DNA of 64,000 nt from the NCBI GenBank assembly GCA_050696075.1, contig JBOGUF010000142.1:124001-188000 (forward strand), written 5' to 3'. Shown here piece by piece: positions 17,269 through 26,066 of this stretch. How positions within the stretch are numbered: position 1 is the first letter of the stretch; each line of letters starts with the position of its first letter. Source of the DNA: JBOGUF01 sp050696075. Its GTDB lineage: Bacteria; Chloroflexota; Chloroflexia; Thermomicrobiales; UBA6265. The position numbers and the translations under genes were made by a program. Below the pieces are notes generated by a model. That model was not told the origin of the DNA, searched no databases, and saw only the letters and a program-made list of their open reading frames with translations.

Positions 17269-18030
17269 ATGACGTCGAGCCGAAGGTGACCGGCAAACTG
17301 ACCTGTGGGTCGCTGCGCGCGGCCAACGTCAGGCAAAAGGTCGTACTCATGGGTTGGGTCAATCGGCGCCGCGATATGGGTGGCTTGATTTTCATTTGGC
17401 ATCGGTGCCGGGCCAGGGGATCTGGCCTTGATTGTTGCGGACCAACCAGCTGTCGTTGCCAAGGCGCTTGCGGCCTTACGCGAAGAACTCGGCAGCCGAC
17501 TCGGTTTATCCGATTCGAAGACGATGGCCTACTGTTGGGTGCACGAATTCCCGCATTTCGCGTGGGACGAGGACGGCCATCGTTGGGATGGGACCCATAA
17601 TCCCTTTTCGGGGTTCTTGGAGTCAGATCGACCGCGCATGGCATCTGATCCGAGCCGCGTCCGGGCGAGACAGGACGACTTGATCTGCAACGGCAACGAG
17701 CTCGGCGGCGGTAGCGTGCGACTGCATCAACGGGGCGACCAGGAGACTGTCTTCGGCCTCATGGGGTATGGGCGAGAAGAATTACAGGATCGATTCGGCG
17801 CCCTGCTTGACGCGCTGGAATACAGTGCGCCGCCGCACAGAGGGATCGCGACGGGTTTCGATCGATTGGTAATGCTCCTTGCGGGTGAGGAGAGCATCCG
17901 GGAAGTATTCGCCTTCCCGAAGAACCAACACGGCGTCGATTTGATGTTCGACGCTCCTTCGGCCATCTCGACCGATCAGCTTGACGATGTCGGACTCTGT
18001 CTCAAGGCCATCAACACCGGCGCCAGCTAG
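17269..18030 (+). pseudogene. aspS: Aspartyl-tRNA synthetase remnant with internal deletion and frameshifts
   Basis: Two pieces of AspRS remain. The first, in the frame from 17286, has about 36 residues of the anticodon-binding OB fold (TCGSLRAANVRQKVVLMGWV, then NRRRDMGGLIFI). At about 17396 the sequence jumps, in another frame, to GIGAGPGDLALIVADQ, within the bacterial insert domain. It then runs to a normal C-terminus with class II motif 3 (IATGFDRLVMLLAGEESIRE). Some 350 residues with motifs 1 and 2 are missing. The apparent original start, ATG at 17269 with GAGGAG upstream, hits a stop after six codons. It cannot encode a working synthetase. A functional AspRS must lie elsewhere unless this is an assembly artefact. 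Confidence 0.85.
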
Positions 18031-18983
18031 CCCTCTATGGTCCACGAGAGACCGCCTGGCGCATCGATATCCTTGAATTGCTCGAGTTGGCGCGGCTCCC
18101 CGAAGCCATCGATCTGCACCGGTACGGCCCAAAGCTCGAACTCGAAGTCGACCATGCGAACGTAGGCAAGCCATTGGCCGTCAGGCGACCACACCGGCGC
18201 CAAAGCGTTCGCATCGCTCGTTACCCGATGCCGAGCGCCGGTCGCCCGTTCGACGTTCCAGATGTCCGTCGTATCGCCGTCGCGGATCGCAACAGCGACC
18301 GTCTGATCATCTGGGGAAATCGCGGGATCGAATACGCCGTCTGGATCGTCCGCAACCTCATAAGCAACGCCGTCGGTAAGGTCTCTCAGCACCACGTATG
18401 TGTGGATAACTCCCTCCGCGTCGGTCTCGCGCACGGTGTAACCGGCGATGCCACCATCCGACGAGAGCGTGACGTCGTCGATGGTGCCTTCTGCTTGCGC
18501 GGACAGCGCCGAAAAGGGTCCACTCGACAAGTCCGCGATAAGCCAAAGGGTCATGATACCGTTCGGAGTGAAGTAGTCAGAGGCGTAGGCGATGAGTCCC
18601 GATGGGGACCACGCTGGACTGATGGCCCACACGCTGTTGTTGGCGTAGTCGAGCGTCCCGATCTGCCCTTGGGGCTGGTTGGACGTCAGTCGGACGTCAT
18701 CACCAGATCCGAGATAGCGTAAGTACAGATCGGAAAAGCTATCCCCAGTTCGCACATAGAGCAACTCTTGGCCGCTGGGTGACCATCGCGGATCGCTGGC
18801 GTGGCCATCCACGACAAGCCGATCCGATTCGCCATTTTCCCAGACCCAGATGTCACCTGTCCGGCCGAACGCAATCCGGCCTGGAGGAGTCGATTCTTGA
18901 CCGATGGTCGTTACAGGAAGCGCCGACAGACCGACGATCAGCAAAAGGAGGAGAAGATAGCGACACTTAAGAGATCGCTTCAT
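18027..18983 (-). CDS. Exported TolB-like beta-propeller protein
   Basis: A 318-aa protein with a signal peptide (MKRSLKCRYLLLLLLIVGL) and repeated WD40/TolB-like blades: DPRWSPSGQELLYVR, SPAWSPSGLIAYAS, DPAISPDDQTVAVAI and APVWSPDGQWLAYVR. Probably periplasmic or surface-exposed, with a binding or scaffold role that cannot be named. ATG at 18983 overlaps the murE stop as ATGA, so the two are translationally coupled. It is the last gene of a leftward operon. Its stop overlaps the end of the aspS remnant by four bases. Confidence 0.75.
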   Translation of the reverse strand: MKRSLKCRYLLLLLLIVGLSALPVTTIGQESTPPGRIAFGRTGDIWVWENGESDRLVVDGHASDPRWSPSGQELLYVRTGDSFSDLYLRYLGSGDDVRLTSNQPQGQIGTLDYANNSVWAISPAWSPSGLIAYASDYFTPNGIMTLWLIADLSSGPFSALSAQAEGTIDDVTLSSDGGIAGYTVRETDAEGVIHTYVVLRDLTDGVAYEVADDPDGVFDPAISPDDQTVAVAIRDGDTTDIWNVERATGARHRVTSDANALAPVWSPDGQWLAYVRMVDFEFELWAVPVQIDGFGEPRQLEQFKDIDAPGGLSWTIEG

Positions 18984-20515
18984 AGGAACTTGCGATATCC
19001 AAGCTCGTGCAGCAACTCGCGAGCTACCTGATCCTCGTCCCATGGACGCTTCTCCAGTCCCCAGATGATGCTCTTCTCGTGCCCTTTGCCGGCCAACAGT
19101 ACGACGTCACCAGTAGACGCGGAATGCAACGCATGCCGCACCGCCTGGCGTCGATCTGTGATCCGAACGATAGTATGGCCATCCACGCCCCCTGCTGCAA
19201 TCGCACCGGCCGCAATCTCGGCGATGATCTTTTCGGGGTCTTCGAACCGTGGATCCTCGGTCGTAAAGACACTCAGGTCCGCAAGTAGCTGGCAGACGGC
19301 GCCTTGGAGTGGCCGCTTCTCAACGTCGCGTTCTCCTGCACTACCGGAAACAACGATCACCCGCCCCCCTCCAATTATCGAACGCAACAAGCTGAGCACC
19401 TTCTTGAGCGACTCCGGCGTGTGTGCATAGTCGACGAGGACGCCAAAGGGTTGACCCTCATCTACGGCCATCATGCGTCCCATGACCGGCGTTGGGTGTT
19501 CAAGTGCATCTCGGATCACCGTGGCCGGGACGGCCGCGCTCAATCCGACCGCGGCGGCGCACAGGGCATTCTCAACGTTAAAGTCACCGACCATTGGCAG
19601 GCGACACTCGAGCACGGTCCCCTGCAGGCGCAAGAGAAATGCCGATCCTGAAACGTCCGATTTGACGTCGTCCGCGCGAACGTCCGCCGATTGGTTCTGA
19701 ATGGCGTACGTCACAACAGATGTCCCGGACGCGTAGCCAAGCATCTCACAGGCGCCAGCATCGTCCAGATTGACCACGGCCGTGCCGCCGCGTGCGCGGA
19801 CTCGCTCGAAGAGTAGTCCTTTCGCACGACTATAGGCTGCGATCGTCTTGTGATGCTCGAGATGCTCATGTGAAATGTTCGTGACCGCGGCGATACGGAA
19901 GTCAACGTCGTCCAGCCGGTGGAGATCGAGTCCATGGGAGGTCGCTTCCACTATTGACCATTCGACACCGGCATCGACCATCGATCGCAGGTACCGTTGA
20001 ACCTCTACTGACTCGGGCGTAGTTTGGCGTGTCTCATGCACTAATGTCTGATCGGCAATGCGGACCGCGATTGTGCCTATGAGACCCGTCCGGCCTCCAT
20101 TCGTTCGTAACACGTCGTCAATGAGCGAGCAGGTCGTTGTCTTGCCGTCAGTGCCCGTCACGCCAATCACGCTCAACCGCGAAGAGGGATGGTCAAAGTA
20201 AGCGGCTGCAATGCCAGAAAGCGCTGCCCGGCTATCGCTGGCCACGACCTGCGGAATCCGCGTGTCAACGCGCTCCTGGACGAGGAGCGCACCGGCACCG
20301 GCCGCGATCGCCTGTTCGGCGAACGCGTGTCCGTCGTAATAGCTGCCGCGCAACGCGGCGAAGAGGTCTCCAGGGCGGACTTCGCGCGAGTCAATGGAAA
20401 TGCCGGTGATTTCGGCGTCAGGATGCCCCAGAATCGTCAGCGCCGAATCGTGGGCGACGAGTGACGCCAGCGTCTTCGTGCCGGACCGACGAGAGATGTT
20501 AGTCGTGCTGCCCAT
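18980..20515 (-). CDS. murE: UDP-MurNAc-tripeptide synthetase (MurE)
   Basis: A 511-aa Mur ligase that adds the third residue, a diamino acid, to UDP-MurNAc-L-Ala-D-Glu. The N-terminal UDP-MurNAc domain has GISIDSREVRPGDLFAAL, the ATP site is GVTGTDGKTTTCS, and the central domain has TPESVEVQRYLRSMVDAGV and EATSHGLDLHRL. The substrate motif that reads DNPR in meso-DAP enzymes is EDPRFEDPEK here, so the added amino acid is uncertain. ATG at 20515 overlaps the femAB stop by 17 bases. The frame open to 20776 is antisense-free but lacks MurE features before 20515. The gene lies in an operon with a FemAB-type ligase. Confidence 0.93.
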   Translation of the reverse strand: MGSTTNISRRSGTKTLASLVAHDSALTILGHPDAEITGISIDSREVRPGDLFAALRGSYYDGHAFAEQAIAAGAGALLVQERVDTRIPQVVASDSRAALSGIAAAYFDHPSSRLSVIGVTGTDGKTTTCSLIDDVLRTNGGRTGLIGTIAVRIADQTLVHETRQTTPESVEVQRYLRSMVDAGVEWSIVEATSHGLDLHRLDDVDFRIAAVTNISHEHLEHHKTIAAYSRAKGLLFERVRARGGTAVVNLDDAGACEMLGYASGTSVVTYAIQNQSADVRADDVKSDVSGSAFLLRLQGTVLECRLPMVGDFNVENALCAAAVGLSAAVPATVIRDALEHPTPVMGRMMAVDEGQPFGVLVDYAHTPESLKKVLSLLRSIIGGGRVIVVSGSAGERDVEKRPLQGAVCQLLADLSVFTTEDPRFEDPEKIIAEIAAGAIAAGGVDGHTIVRITDRRQAVRHALHSASTGDVVLLAGKGHEKSIIWGLEKRPWDEDQVARELLHELGYRKFL

Positions 20516-21554
20516 ACCGACGCCGCGCGATAAACGAGAGGAACGGACGAAAACGCCGTTCAAGTGTAGGAGGATAATCGACGACATCCCCGCCGAAGCC
20601 AACCTTGAACCGATACAGACCGCGCCAGTCCTCCCCCCGCGTCGCCGCGACTCGGCCCCCATTCGCTCCCGTGCTCTCCGGGTCACGCGACGGTATGCCC
20701 CAGAGATCGTAGCGATTGCAACCATTGTCACGCGCCCATCGCATTGCTTCGTATTGGAGCAGAAACGCCGCACCATGGGCGCGATGTTCTGTCGACGACC
20801 CGCCGTACATGTAAATCGCTTCGGCGCCGTACTTTGCAGCGATGAGCCCCGCCACTGGTCGATCTTGGACGTAGGCGAAGAGCATCACCGCGTCTTCGCC
20901 AAAGATGCGTAAGAAGTCGGCATAATATTTGATGTCGTGGATGCCGAAATCGTTTCGCTTCGCGGTATCGAGCATCAGGTCGTAGAAGCTCGCGATACCC
21001 TGACTCAACGAGTCCGGCCGAGCGACTCGGACTCCGCGCCGAATTGCTAGCTTCACGTTGTAGCGCGTCTTTCCATGCATTCGACCAAGCATCTCATCAT
21101 CGCTAACCAGCGGGACCTGGACCGTTCTCACGGGCTGAAAATGTTGCGGCCCGCGCACAAATCCTTCGGTGGAGATCATTCCGCGGAATGGTAACGGCAC
21201 GTTTGGTTCGACGATGAGGTGCAAAGATCGCTTGGATCGACAAAGCCGATCCACCTCGTGAATGAGTGCACGTACAACTTCGATCCCTTTCGGCGGAAAA
21301 AGGGGGCCGCGTGGTATGTATGCAATGGAAAACGGTCCCACATGCCGAAAGAGAATCTGGGCGAGGGCGACCTGACCGCCCTTGGCGACAAGTATCCGCT
21401 CGGTTTCCCAGCCATGCAGTTGCTTGAATTCGCCCCATCTCCACGACTGCAACATATGACCGTGCCCAGCAAGCACGCGCTCGTCCCATGCCTGCGCGGA
21501 GCTGGCGCCGAGTGTCGCCACACTCAGATCGGCCATGGTCAACTGGGTTGTCAC
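20499..21554 (-). CDS. FemAB/FemX-family peptidyltransferase
   Basis: A 351-aa protein of the GNAT-like FemAB fold. In known members this uses aminoacyl-tRNA to build the peptidoglycan cross-bridge on the third-position lysine or ornithine. Visible features are LQSWRWGEFKQLHGWE near the N-terminus, MHGKTRYNVKLAIRRGV (about 160), YMYGGSSTEHRAHGAAFLLQ (about 260) and YDLWGIPSRDP (about 300). The GTG start at 21554 overlaps the upstream stop as GTGA, and its own stop overlaps murE. The pairing with murE fits cross-bridge synthesis. Confidence 0.85.
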   Translation of the reverse strand: MTTQLTMADLSVATLGASSAQAWDERVLAGHGHMLQSWRWGEFKQLHGWETERILVAKGGQVALAQILFRHVGPFSIAYIPRGPLFPPKGIEVVRALIHEVDRLCRSKRSLHLIVEPNVPLPFRGMISTEGFVRGPQHFQPVRTVQVPLVSDDEMLGRMHGKTRYNVKLAIRRGVRVARPDSLSQGIASFYDLMLDTAKRNDFGIHDIKYYADFLRIFGEDAVMLFAYVQDRPVAGLIAAKYGAEAIYMYGGSSTEHRAHGAAFLLQYEAMRWARDNGCNRYDLWGIPSRDPESTGANGGRVAATRGEDWRGLYRFKVGFGGDVVDYPPTLERRFRPFLSFIARRRYGQHD

Positions 21555-22495
21555 AGGTCGTCGTCGCTTGTCGCTTCGTTGAGCGCTTCGGCGATCGCCT
21601 CTCTGTCGACCGGCCGAGCAGATTCCACGAGCCGGTGGAGCGATCTCATGGCGCCGCTGCTTCCAATCCGACCCAGAGCCGCGATGGCTGCCTGCCGAAC
21701 CTCCGCGTCCCGATCCTGTCCACAGCGTTCCAGTCCCGTGACAGCAGAGGCGTCACCGATCTCGCCGCAGGCTCGTGCGGCCTCATAGCGCAGTTCAGCA
21801 TCAGGACTCTCCAACTCCGCCAGCAGAATGTTGAGCCACCGCCGGTCCAATGTTCGACCCATTGCATACACGGCGCCCGCACGTGTGCTGTCATCGTCGC
21901 TGCGGTAGGCACTCCGTATGAGTTCGACGATCTCAGGTAAAGCACCGAACACCGCGGCGGATTCGAGCGAGCGCCGTCTTACCAGGGACGGCGTATTGTC
22001 ATTCTTCGCGATTGCGATCAAGTCGTTAAGCAGTCCAGTAGCCACACGGTCGGACAGGCGTCCATGAGCGATCAGTTCCGCGAATCGTGCGAGACCTTGG
22101 GCGGCGGCGGCGCGCACGTCAAGTGAGCCATCCGACTGCATGAGTTCCAAGTATTGGCCGAGGAGATCGGCGCCTTCGTCTTCCCACAACGTGTCGATCG
22201 CCAGTTGTCGGACAATTGGCGAGGGATCGTCGAGAGCGACGCGAAGGGCACGCCCAAACGCAACCTCGATGCGGTCTTCGGCAAGCTCCGCCATATGCCG
22301 GACCGCGGTCATTCGTGCTTCGAGGGGAATCGCTGACCATGCCTCGGCCAGAGTCTTCGCGTCTGCACGGCTAAGGTCCGAGAGCGGCAGTAGGTCATGC
22401 ACGTGAAACACTGCCCGTTTGAGCTTGTCGATCGTCTCGTCGACGGATACCCTCCGGCTAGGAGGTTGTACTTGGGACGTAGGTGTAGACATCAT
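21551..22495 (-). CDS. HEAT-repeat protein
   Basis: A 314-aa all-helical protein. At least five HEAT-like repeats are visible: DDPSPIVRQLAIDTLWE, DGSLDVRAAAAQGLARF, SRAGAVYAMGR-like (RAGAVYAMGRTLDRRWL), SPDAELRYEAARACGEIGD and DRDAEVRQAAIAALGRIGS. Such repeats serve as protein-binding scaffolds. Its start overlaps the upstream 574-aa gene by 38 bases, and its stop overlaps femAB as GTGA, so it belongs to that operon. Partner unknown. Confidence 0.8.
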   Translation of the reverse strand: MMSTPTSQVQPPSRRVSVDETIDKLKRAVFHVHDLLPLSDLSRADAKTLAEAWSAIPLEARMTAVRHMAELAEDRIEVAFGRALRVALDDPSPIVRQLAIDTLWEDEGADLLGQYLELMQSDGSLDVRAAAAQGLARFAELIAHGRLSDRVATGLLNDLIAIAKNDNTPSLVRRRSLESAAVFGALPEIVELIRSAYRSDDDSTRAGAVYAMGRTLDRRWLNILLAELESPDAELRYEAARACGEIGDASAVTGLERCGQDRDAEVRQAAIAALGRIGSSGAMRSLHRLVESARPVDREAIAEALNEATSDDDL

Positions 22496-24182
22496 CTCGA
22501 TCCGGATCGCGAGCGAAGGCGCCCGTCTCGTCTTGCTCCAAGGTCGAACGCAGCAGTCGCTCCGTGAAAGGGCGCTCGATGTTGACCGCTGCCATCAGAT
22601 CGGTGAAGTGTGCCGAGTAACCGTGGCCCTCGTTCTCTTCGCCAATTCGCTCAAATGTGGCGGCGATCACCGCCTCGGCCCGCCGCCGGACCTTGTCATC
22701 GAGCGGCTTCTCATTCGCTAAGCGCGGGAACCGCACTTCGGTCAGCAGATACTCGTCGGCGACGGTACAAGCGTAGGTCGTCGGCCGGAAGACGTACCGT
22801 TGGCGCCGTTCCTCGAGTTCGAGGAGTCGGGCGTTCTGGTTGCCGCCGGCGAGGTACTCGACCATGTAGTGACCGTCGTTGTCGGTCGAACTGATCGAAA
22901 TCAGCGCTCCGGGCACGAGGTTCTCGGTGAAGAAGTCATCGAGACCGAGTATGAAGCCTCCTCGATTGGGCGTCGGAAAGCGTAGTTCCACCAGATAGGT
23001 CGTATACGACTGCGGGCACTCGAAGGTCAGCACTGCCGAACGCTGACCAGGCAGCAGCGGCGCTCCCAGGAGTGACTGCATCTCCTTGTCGTACGGCAAG
23101 AGGCCCAGGTGATACTCGTAGAAGGTGAGCACGTGATCGAGACTCTTCTGTGTACGGTAGGCAGGTGCAGTCGGAAGGACCTCAAGGAGAGATCGATAGT
23201 CGGTCCCGATCTCGTTTGGCTTCCGCCGGGTCGTGCCGATCGGCGGCAGATTGGTAGTGCTCCAAAAACGCTGATTTGAGGTGCCGACGAAGTCGAACTC
23301 GCGGTGTTCGCGAGACAGGCGGAAGTTGATCCCGAAGCGCATCAAATCGAAGTCGGGCGCGCCAGGGCGAACCTGAAGCACGTCCTGGACTAACACATCG
23401 TCGGTCAACGGTTGCTCTTGTTCCTGAATGTAGTCCTTGAGTCGCCGCAGGTCACCGCGACTGAATCGAGGCACACGGTCTTCAAGCATCCACTGTTCGC
23501 CGAAACCAGCAACGCGGATGTCATTGTTCAAGCGCTCGGCTATCGCGGCGGCGAGGTCGACGTCATCGACTCCACGTACGTCAGTGCCGGAGGCTGTTGC
23601 GACGGTAATCGTTCGTGCTACGGTCATCTCGACTTCGTCAGGCTCAGCCTCGATCTCCGCCTCTGCCTCGACAATCTCCACCGGCAGCTCAATCGGAAGG
23701 TTCTCAGACTCGTCTGCCATCGCCGGTTCGTCACCGAAGTCGAGATCACCGAGCAACTGGTCAAGCGACGCCCAGGAGGGATCGACACGCGGGCGTTCGC
23801 GCACGGGCTGTGGTGGTTGCTCTGGCTTTGGCAACGGCTTCATGAAGCGATCGGTAAACGAATGCGCCCCATCGCTTAGGCGATCTCGCGGAGGTCGGCC
23901 GGCCCGCGTCGTGACGACGACGTTTAGTCCGTCGATCTCTTCCACCAGGAAGACCGCGCTGTTCCTTTTGGCGATTGCTTCTATCTCGTCCGGCGCAACA
24001 GTGTGCCCAGCTTGTTCAAGAAAGGCGACGAGCGAGTCAGCGGTCACGCGGATCGCAGCGTCGGCGGACATGAACCGGGCGCGAGCACGCATCACGTCGA
24101 GTACCGCTTTGGCGACTGCCTGTTGTTGCTTAGTTCCCGCGAACTTGATCTCGATACTTTCCAGGGGGACAATAGTCGACAC
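22458..24182 (-). CDS. 574-aa protein of unknown function
   Basis: I do not recognise this protein. It is cytoplasmic by composition. Residues 1-105 are helical with a winged-helix-like feel (ADSLVAFLEQAGHTVAPDEI). A Pro-rich and acidic linker (about 110-190) leads to a second helical block (about 205-275). The C-terminal half (about 280-570) is mixed alpha/beta with conserved-looking stretches FDFVGTSNQRFWSTTNLPPI, LTFYEYHLGLLPYDKEM and GYSAHFTDLMAAVNIERPF. There are no Cys clusters, Walker motifs or membrane segments. It overlaps the HEAT-repeat gene downstream by 38 bases and follows a 48-aa gene at 58 bases. A regulatory or adaptor role is a guess. Confidence 0.75.
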   Translation of the reverse strand: MSTIVPLESIEIKFAGTKQQQAVAKAVLDVMRARARFMSADAAIRVTADSLVAFLEQAGHTVAPDEIEAIAKRNSAVFLVEEIDGLNVVVTTRAGRPPRDRLSDGAHSFTDRFMKPLPKPEQPPQPVRERPRVDPSWASLDQLLGDLDFGDEPAMADESENLPIELPVEIVEAEAEIEAEPDEVEMTVARTITVATASGTDVRGVDDVDLAAAIAERLNNDIRVAGFGEQWMLEDRVPRFSRGDLRRLKDYIQEQEQPLTDDVLVQDVLQVRPGAPDFDLMRFGINFRLSREHREFDFVGTSNQRFWSTTNLPPIGTTRRKPNEIGTDYRSLLEVLPTAPAYRTQKSLDHVLTFYEYHLGLLPYDKEMQSLLGAPLLPGQRSAVLTFECPQSYTTYLVELRFPTPNRGGFILGLDDFFTENLVPGALISISSTDNDGHYMVEYLAGGNQNARLLELEERRQRYVFRPTTYACTVADEYLLTEVRFPRLANEKPLDDKVRRRAEAVIAATFERIGEENEGHGYSAHFTDLMAAVNIERPFTERLLRSTLEQDETGAFARDPDRDDVYTYVPSTTS

Positions 24183-24240
24183 GGCAGTTTCTCACCTCAG
24201 GTTTGTCTCGTCAAATACCAAGCCAACGAGCGCAACGGCG

Positions 24241-24387
24241 TTAGTCAACCGCGGTCTCTTCTTCCGTGGGAAGCCGCTTACGCAGCACGTCGATCAGTTG
24301 CTGGGTCGTCATTGGATTGGACGAGTTTCTGAGGAAGGTCAACAAGAACGTGACGTCCTCGTCGGTGAGTTCGATGTGTGAGGGCAT
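24241..24387 (-). CDS. 48-aa small protein, first gene of the murE operon
   Basis: The frame encodes 48 residues starting MPSHIELTDEDVTFLLTFLR and ending KRLPTEEETAVD. The middle (SSNPMTTQQLIDVLRK) looks like a short helix-turn-helix or helical hairpin. A GGAG six bases before the ATG and codon use like its neighbours support it as a real gene, 58 bases ahead of the 574-aa gene. Function unknown. A TAGACT-type -10 lies on the minus strand at 24449-24444. Confidence 0.65.
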   Translation of the reverse strand: MPSHIELTDEDVTFLLTFLRNSSNPMTTQQLIDVLRKRLPTEEETAVD

Positions 24388-24601
24388 GATTGCTCCGAGA
24401 TGCGACGCGAATCGTCGTGGTCGTGCGTCTATCCAACTCGTCTAGTCTACCGAAAAACGCACGACGCCTGCCACATTCTCACCGCTTTGTCGCCAACGGA
24501 CGTGCGATGGCGCGCTGTCGGCGTCGATCGAAGGGGCGCTACCGAGTGTGTCTCCTCCCTCTATGCCGTACGGAGACAACGAGAAACGCGACGTCGAGTG
24601 C
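24388..24601. other. Divergent intergenic region between the murE operon and tatA
   Basis: Nothing coding that I can support. It holds a possible -10 (TAGACT, minus strand, 24449-24444) for the leftward operon. The tatA promoter follows at 24602. Confidence 0.4.
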
Positions 24602-24630
24602 TTGTCAGGGTCGCTATGCAGGACTATACT
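24602..24630 (+). promoter_or_regulatory. Promoter for tatA
   Basis: TTGTCA (24602-24607), 17 bases, TATACT (24625-24630), about 67 bases before the predicted start of translation. Confidence 0.75.
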
Positions 24631-24703
24631 GCCCGCGCTGATTGGTGCCTAGAGATCGCTCGGCGAGCGCCCGGTCGGGGCCGCGTTTAGGAGGACGAGA
24701 GAC

Positions 24704-24934
24704 ATGGCTGGCCTGGGATGGCAGGAATTGACCATCGTCTTGGTCATTGTCGTCATCATCTTTGGCGCAGGAAAGTTGCCAGAGATCGGTGGTGCGCTTG
24801 GCAAGAGCATCAAGGAGTTCAAGTCGAACTCGGGCGAAGAAGAGGAGTCATTGACTTCCACGTCGACGACCTCCCGTCGAGACGGCGAGTCGAAGGTCAT
24901 CGAGACACGTGAGGTTCGCGCCGACGAGATCTAG
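24704..24934 (+). CDS. tatA: Sec-independent translocase subunit TatA/E
   Basis: A 76-aa Tat component: one N-terminal membrane helix (LTIVLVIVVIIFGAGKLPE), the FGAGKLPEIGGALGKSIKEF hinge and amphipathic helix, then a charged Ser/Thr-rich tail. TatA forms the pore-like oligomer that exports folded proteins. AGGAGG about 10 bases before the ATG. No tatC nearby. A hairpin at 24970-25000 follows. Confidence 0.93.
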   Translation: MAGLGWQELTIVLVIVVIIFGAGKLPEIGGALGKSIKEFKSNSGEEEESLTSTSTTSRRDGESKVIETREVRADEI

Positions 24935-24969
24935 ATTTCGCTCTGACCGGGTAACCTTGCCGAAGCACG

Positions 24970-25000
24970 ACGAGGGGAGGCCGGCGTGGTCTCCCCTCGT
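24970..25000 (+). terminator. Hairpin after tatA
   Basis: ACGAGGGGAG (24970-24979) pairs perfectly over 10 bp with CTCCCCTCGT (24991-25000), followed by TCGTTG. The U-tract is weak. Confidence 0.6.
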
Positions 25001-25135
25001 TCGTTGATCCGCGGCTGGTGATCGCCGCGGAGTCGACTGTGATGTTCAGCGCCAGTCGCGTCGGCGGTCCGCGCCGAGACTCTCGACCGTGGAGAGTTGC
25101 TCATTATTCGCGGTCGTTGCCGACCCGAGGACTTG

Positions 25136-25906
25136 ATGACCTTCCACCCGCGAGAGACGGCGCCTGAAGCCGGCACGATCGAAAACCCTCCGGCACCACC
25201 GCTCAGCGATGGCTTGTTTGATAGCACGTCGTACGCGGATGCCGTCGAGTCGACGGAGTCGATCGACTCCCAGCAACAACGCAAAGGCGCCAGCCGAACG
25301 CGCGCGGTTCGCGAGATCGTCGAAACGCTCCTCTTGGCAGTCGTCATCTTTGCCGCGGTACGCCTTGTCGTGCTCAATTTCCGAGTCGACGGGGGTAGTA
25401 TGGCTCCGAATCTTCAGGATGAGGAGATGCTCCTGGTCAACCGGAACGCTTACTTCCATTTCGACCTGAATACGCTTCGAAATATCCTACCGGGTGGGGA
25501 CAGAGACGGAGAAGATATCGTCTACCTCTTCGAACCGCCCGAACGGGGAGACATCGTGGTCTTCAATCCACCCGTCTCGTCTCCCAAACCGTACATCAAG
25601 CGCGTAATCGGACTTCCAGGCGAGACGGTTACGATCGAGAACGGCTATGTTGAGATCGACGGGCAACGTCTCGAAGAACCGTACATCGACGGCGACATCA
25701 CCGACTGCACCCGTGATCCTTGTTCATGGGAGGTGGACGAGGGAGAAGTCTTTGTGATGGGTGACAATCGGCGCAACAGCTCAGATTCGCGCACCTTCGG
25801 CTCAATCTCCGTTGACGATATTATTGGAAAGGCCTGGATAACTTACTGGCCTGTCGATGAGATCGATCTTGTCCCTCACTATGACTATCCAAATCTCTCG
25901 GATTGA
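25136..25906 (+). CDS. lepB: Signal peptidase I
   Basis: A 256-aa membrane serine protease that removes signal peptides at the outer face of the membrane. A cytoplasmic tail of about 65 residues precedes one membrane helix (VETLLLAVVIFAAVRLVVL). Then come the catalytic Ser in VDGGSMAPNLQDEE, the catalytic Lys in PYIKRVIGLPGETV and the box VFVMGDNRRNSSDSRTFG. ATG at 25136 has GAGG five bases upstream; an earlier TTG (25097) is possible but poorer. Confidence 0.95.
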   Translation: MTFHPRETAPEAGTIENPPAPPLSDGLFDSTSYADAVESTESIDSQQQRKGASRTRAVREIVETLLLAVVIFAAVRLVVLNFRVDGGSMAPNLQDEEMLLVNRNAYFHFDLNTLRNILPGGDRDGEDIVYLFEPPERGDIVVFNPPVSSPKPYIKRVIGLPGETVTIENGYVEIDGQRLEEPYIDGDITDCTRDPCSWEVDEGEVFVMGDNRRNSSDSRTFGSISVDDIIGKAWITYWPVDEIDLVPHYDYPNLSD

Positions 25907-25920
25907 ATTGTCGGGAGCGA

Positions 25921-25950
25921 TTGTAGGCAGCTTCGCGCCGCGTGTAGAAT
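25921..25950 (+). promoter_or_regulatory. Promoter and leader of the bifunctional-nuclease gene
   Basis: TTGTAG (25921-25926), 18 bases, TAGAAT (25945-25950). The roughly 110-base leader contains a 7-bp stem TAAAGTC/GACTTTA (25986-25992 and 26010-26016) of unknown role. Confidence 0.5.
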
Positions 25951-26066
25951 TGGAAGGGCGGCCGATCTGCATTCCGCGGTTGACTAAAGTCCGACGCAGC
26001 GCACCCCAGACTTTACGTCGACATCGCGGTCACGGGGAGGTCGCGTAGCGCCGAAAGGGCCTGGCG

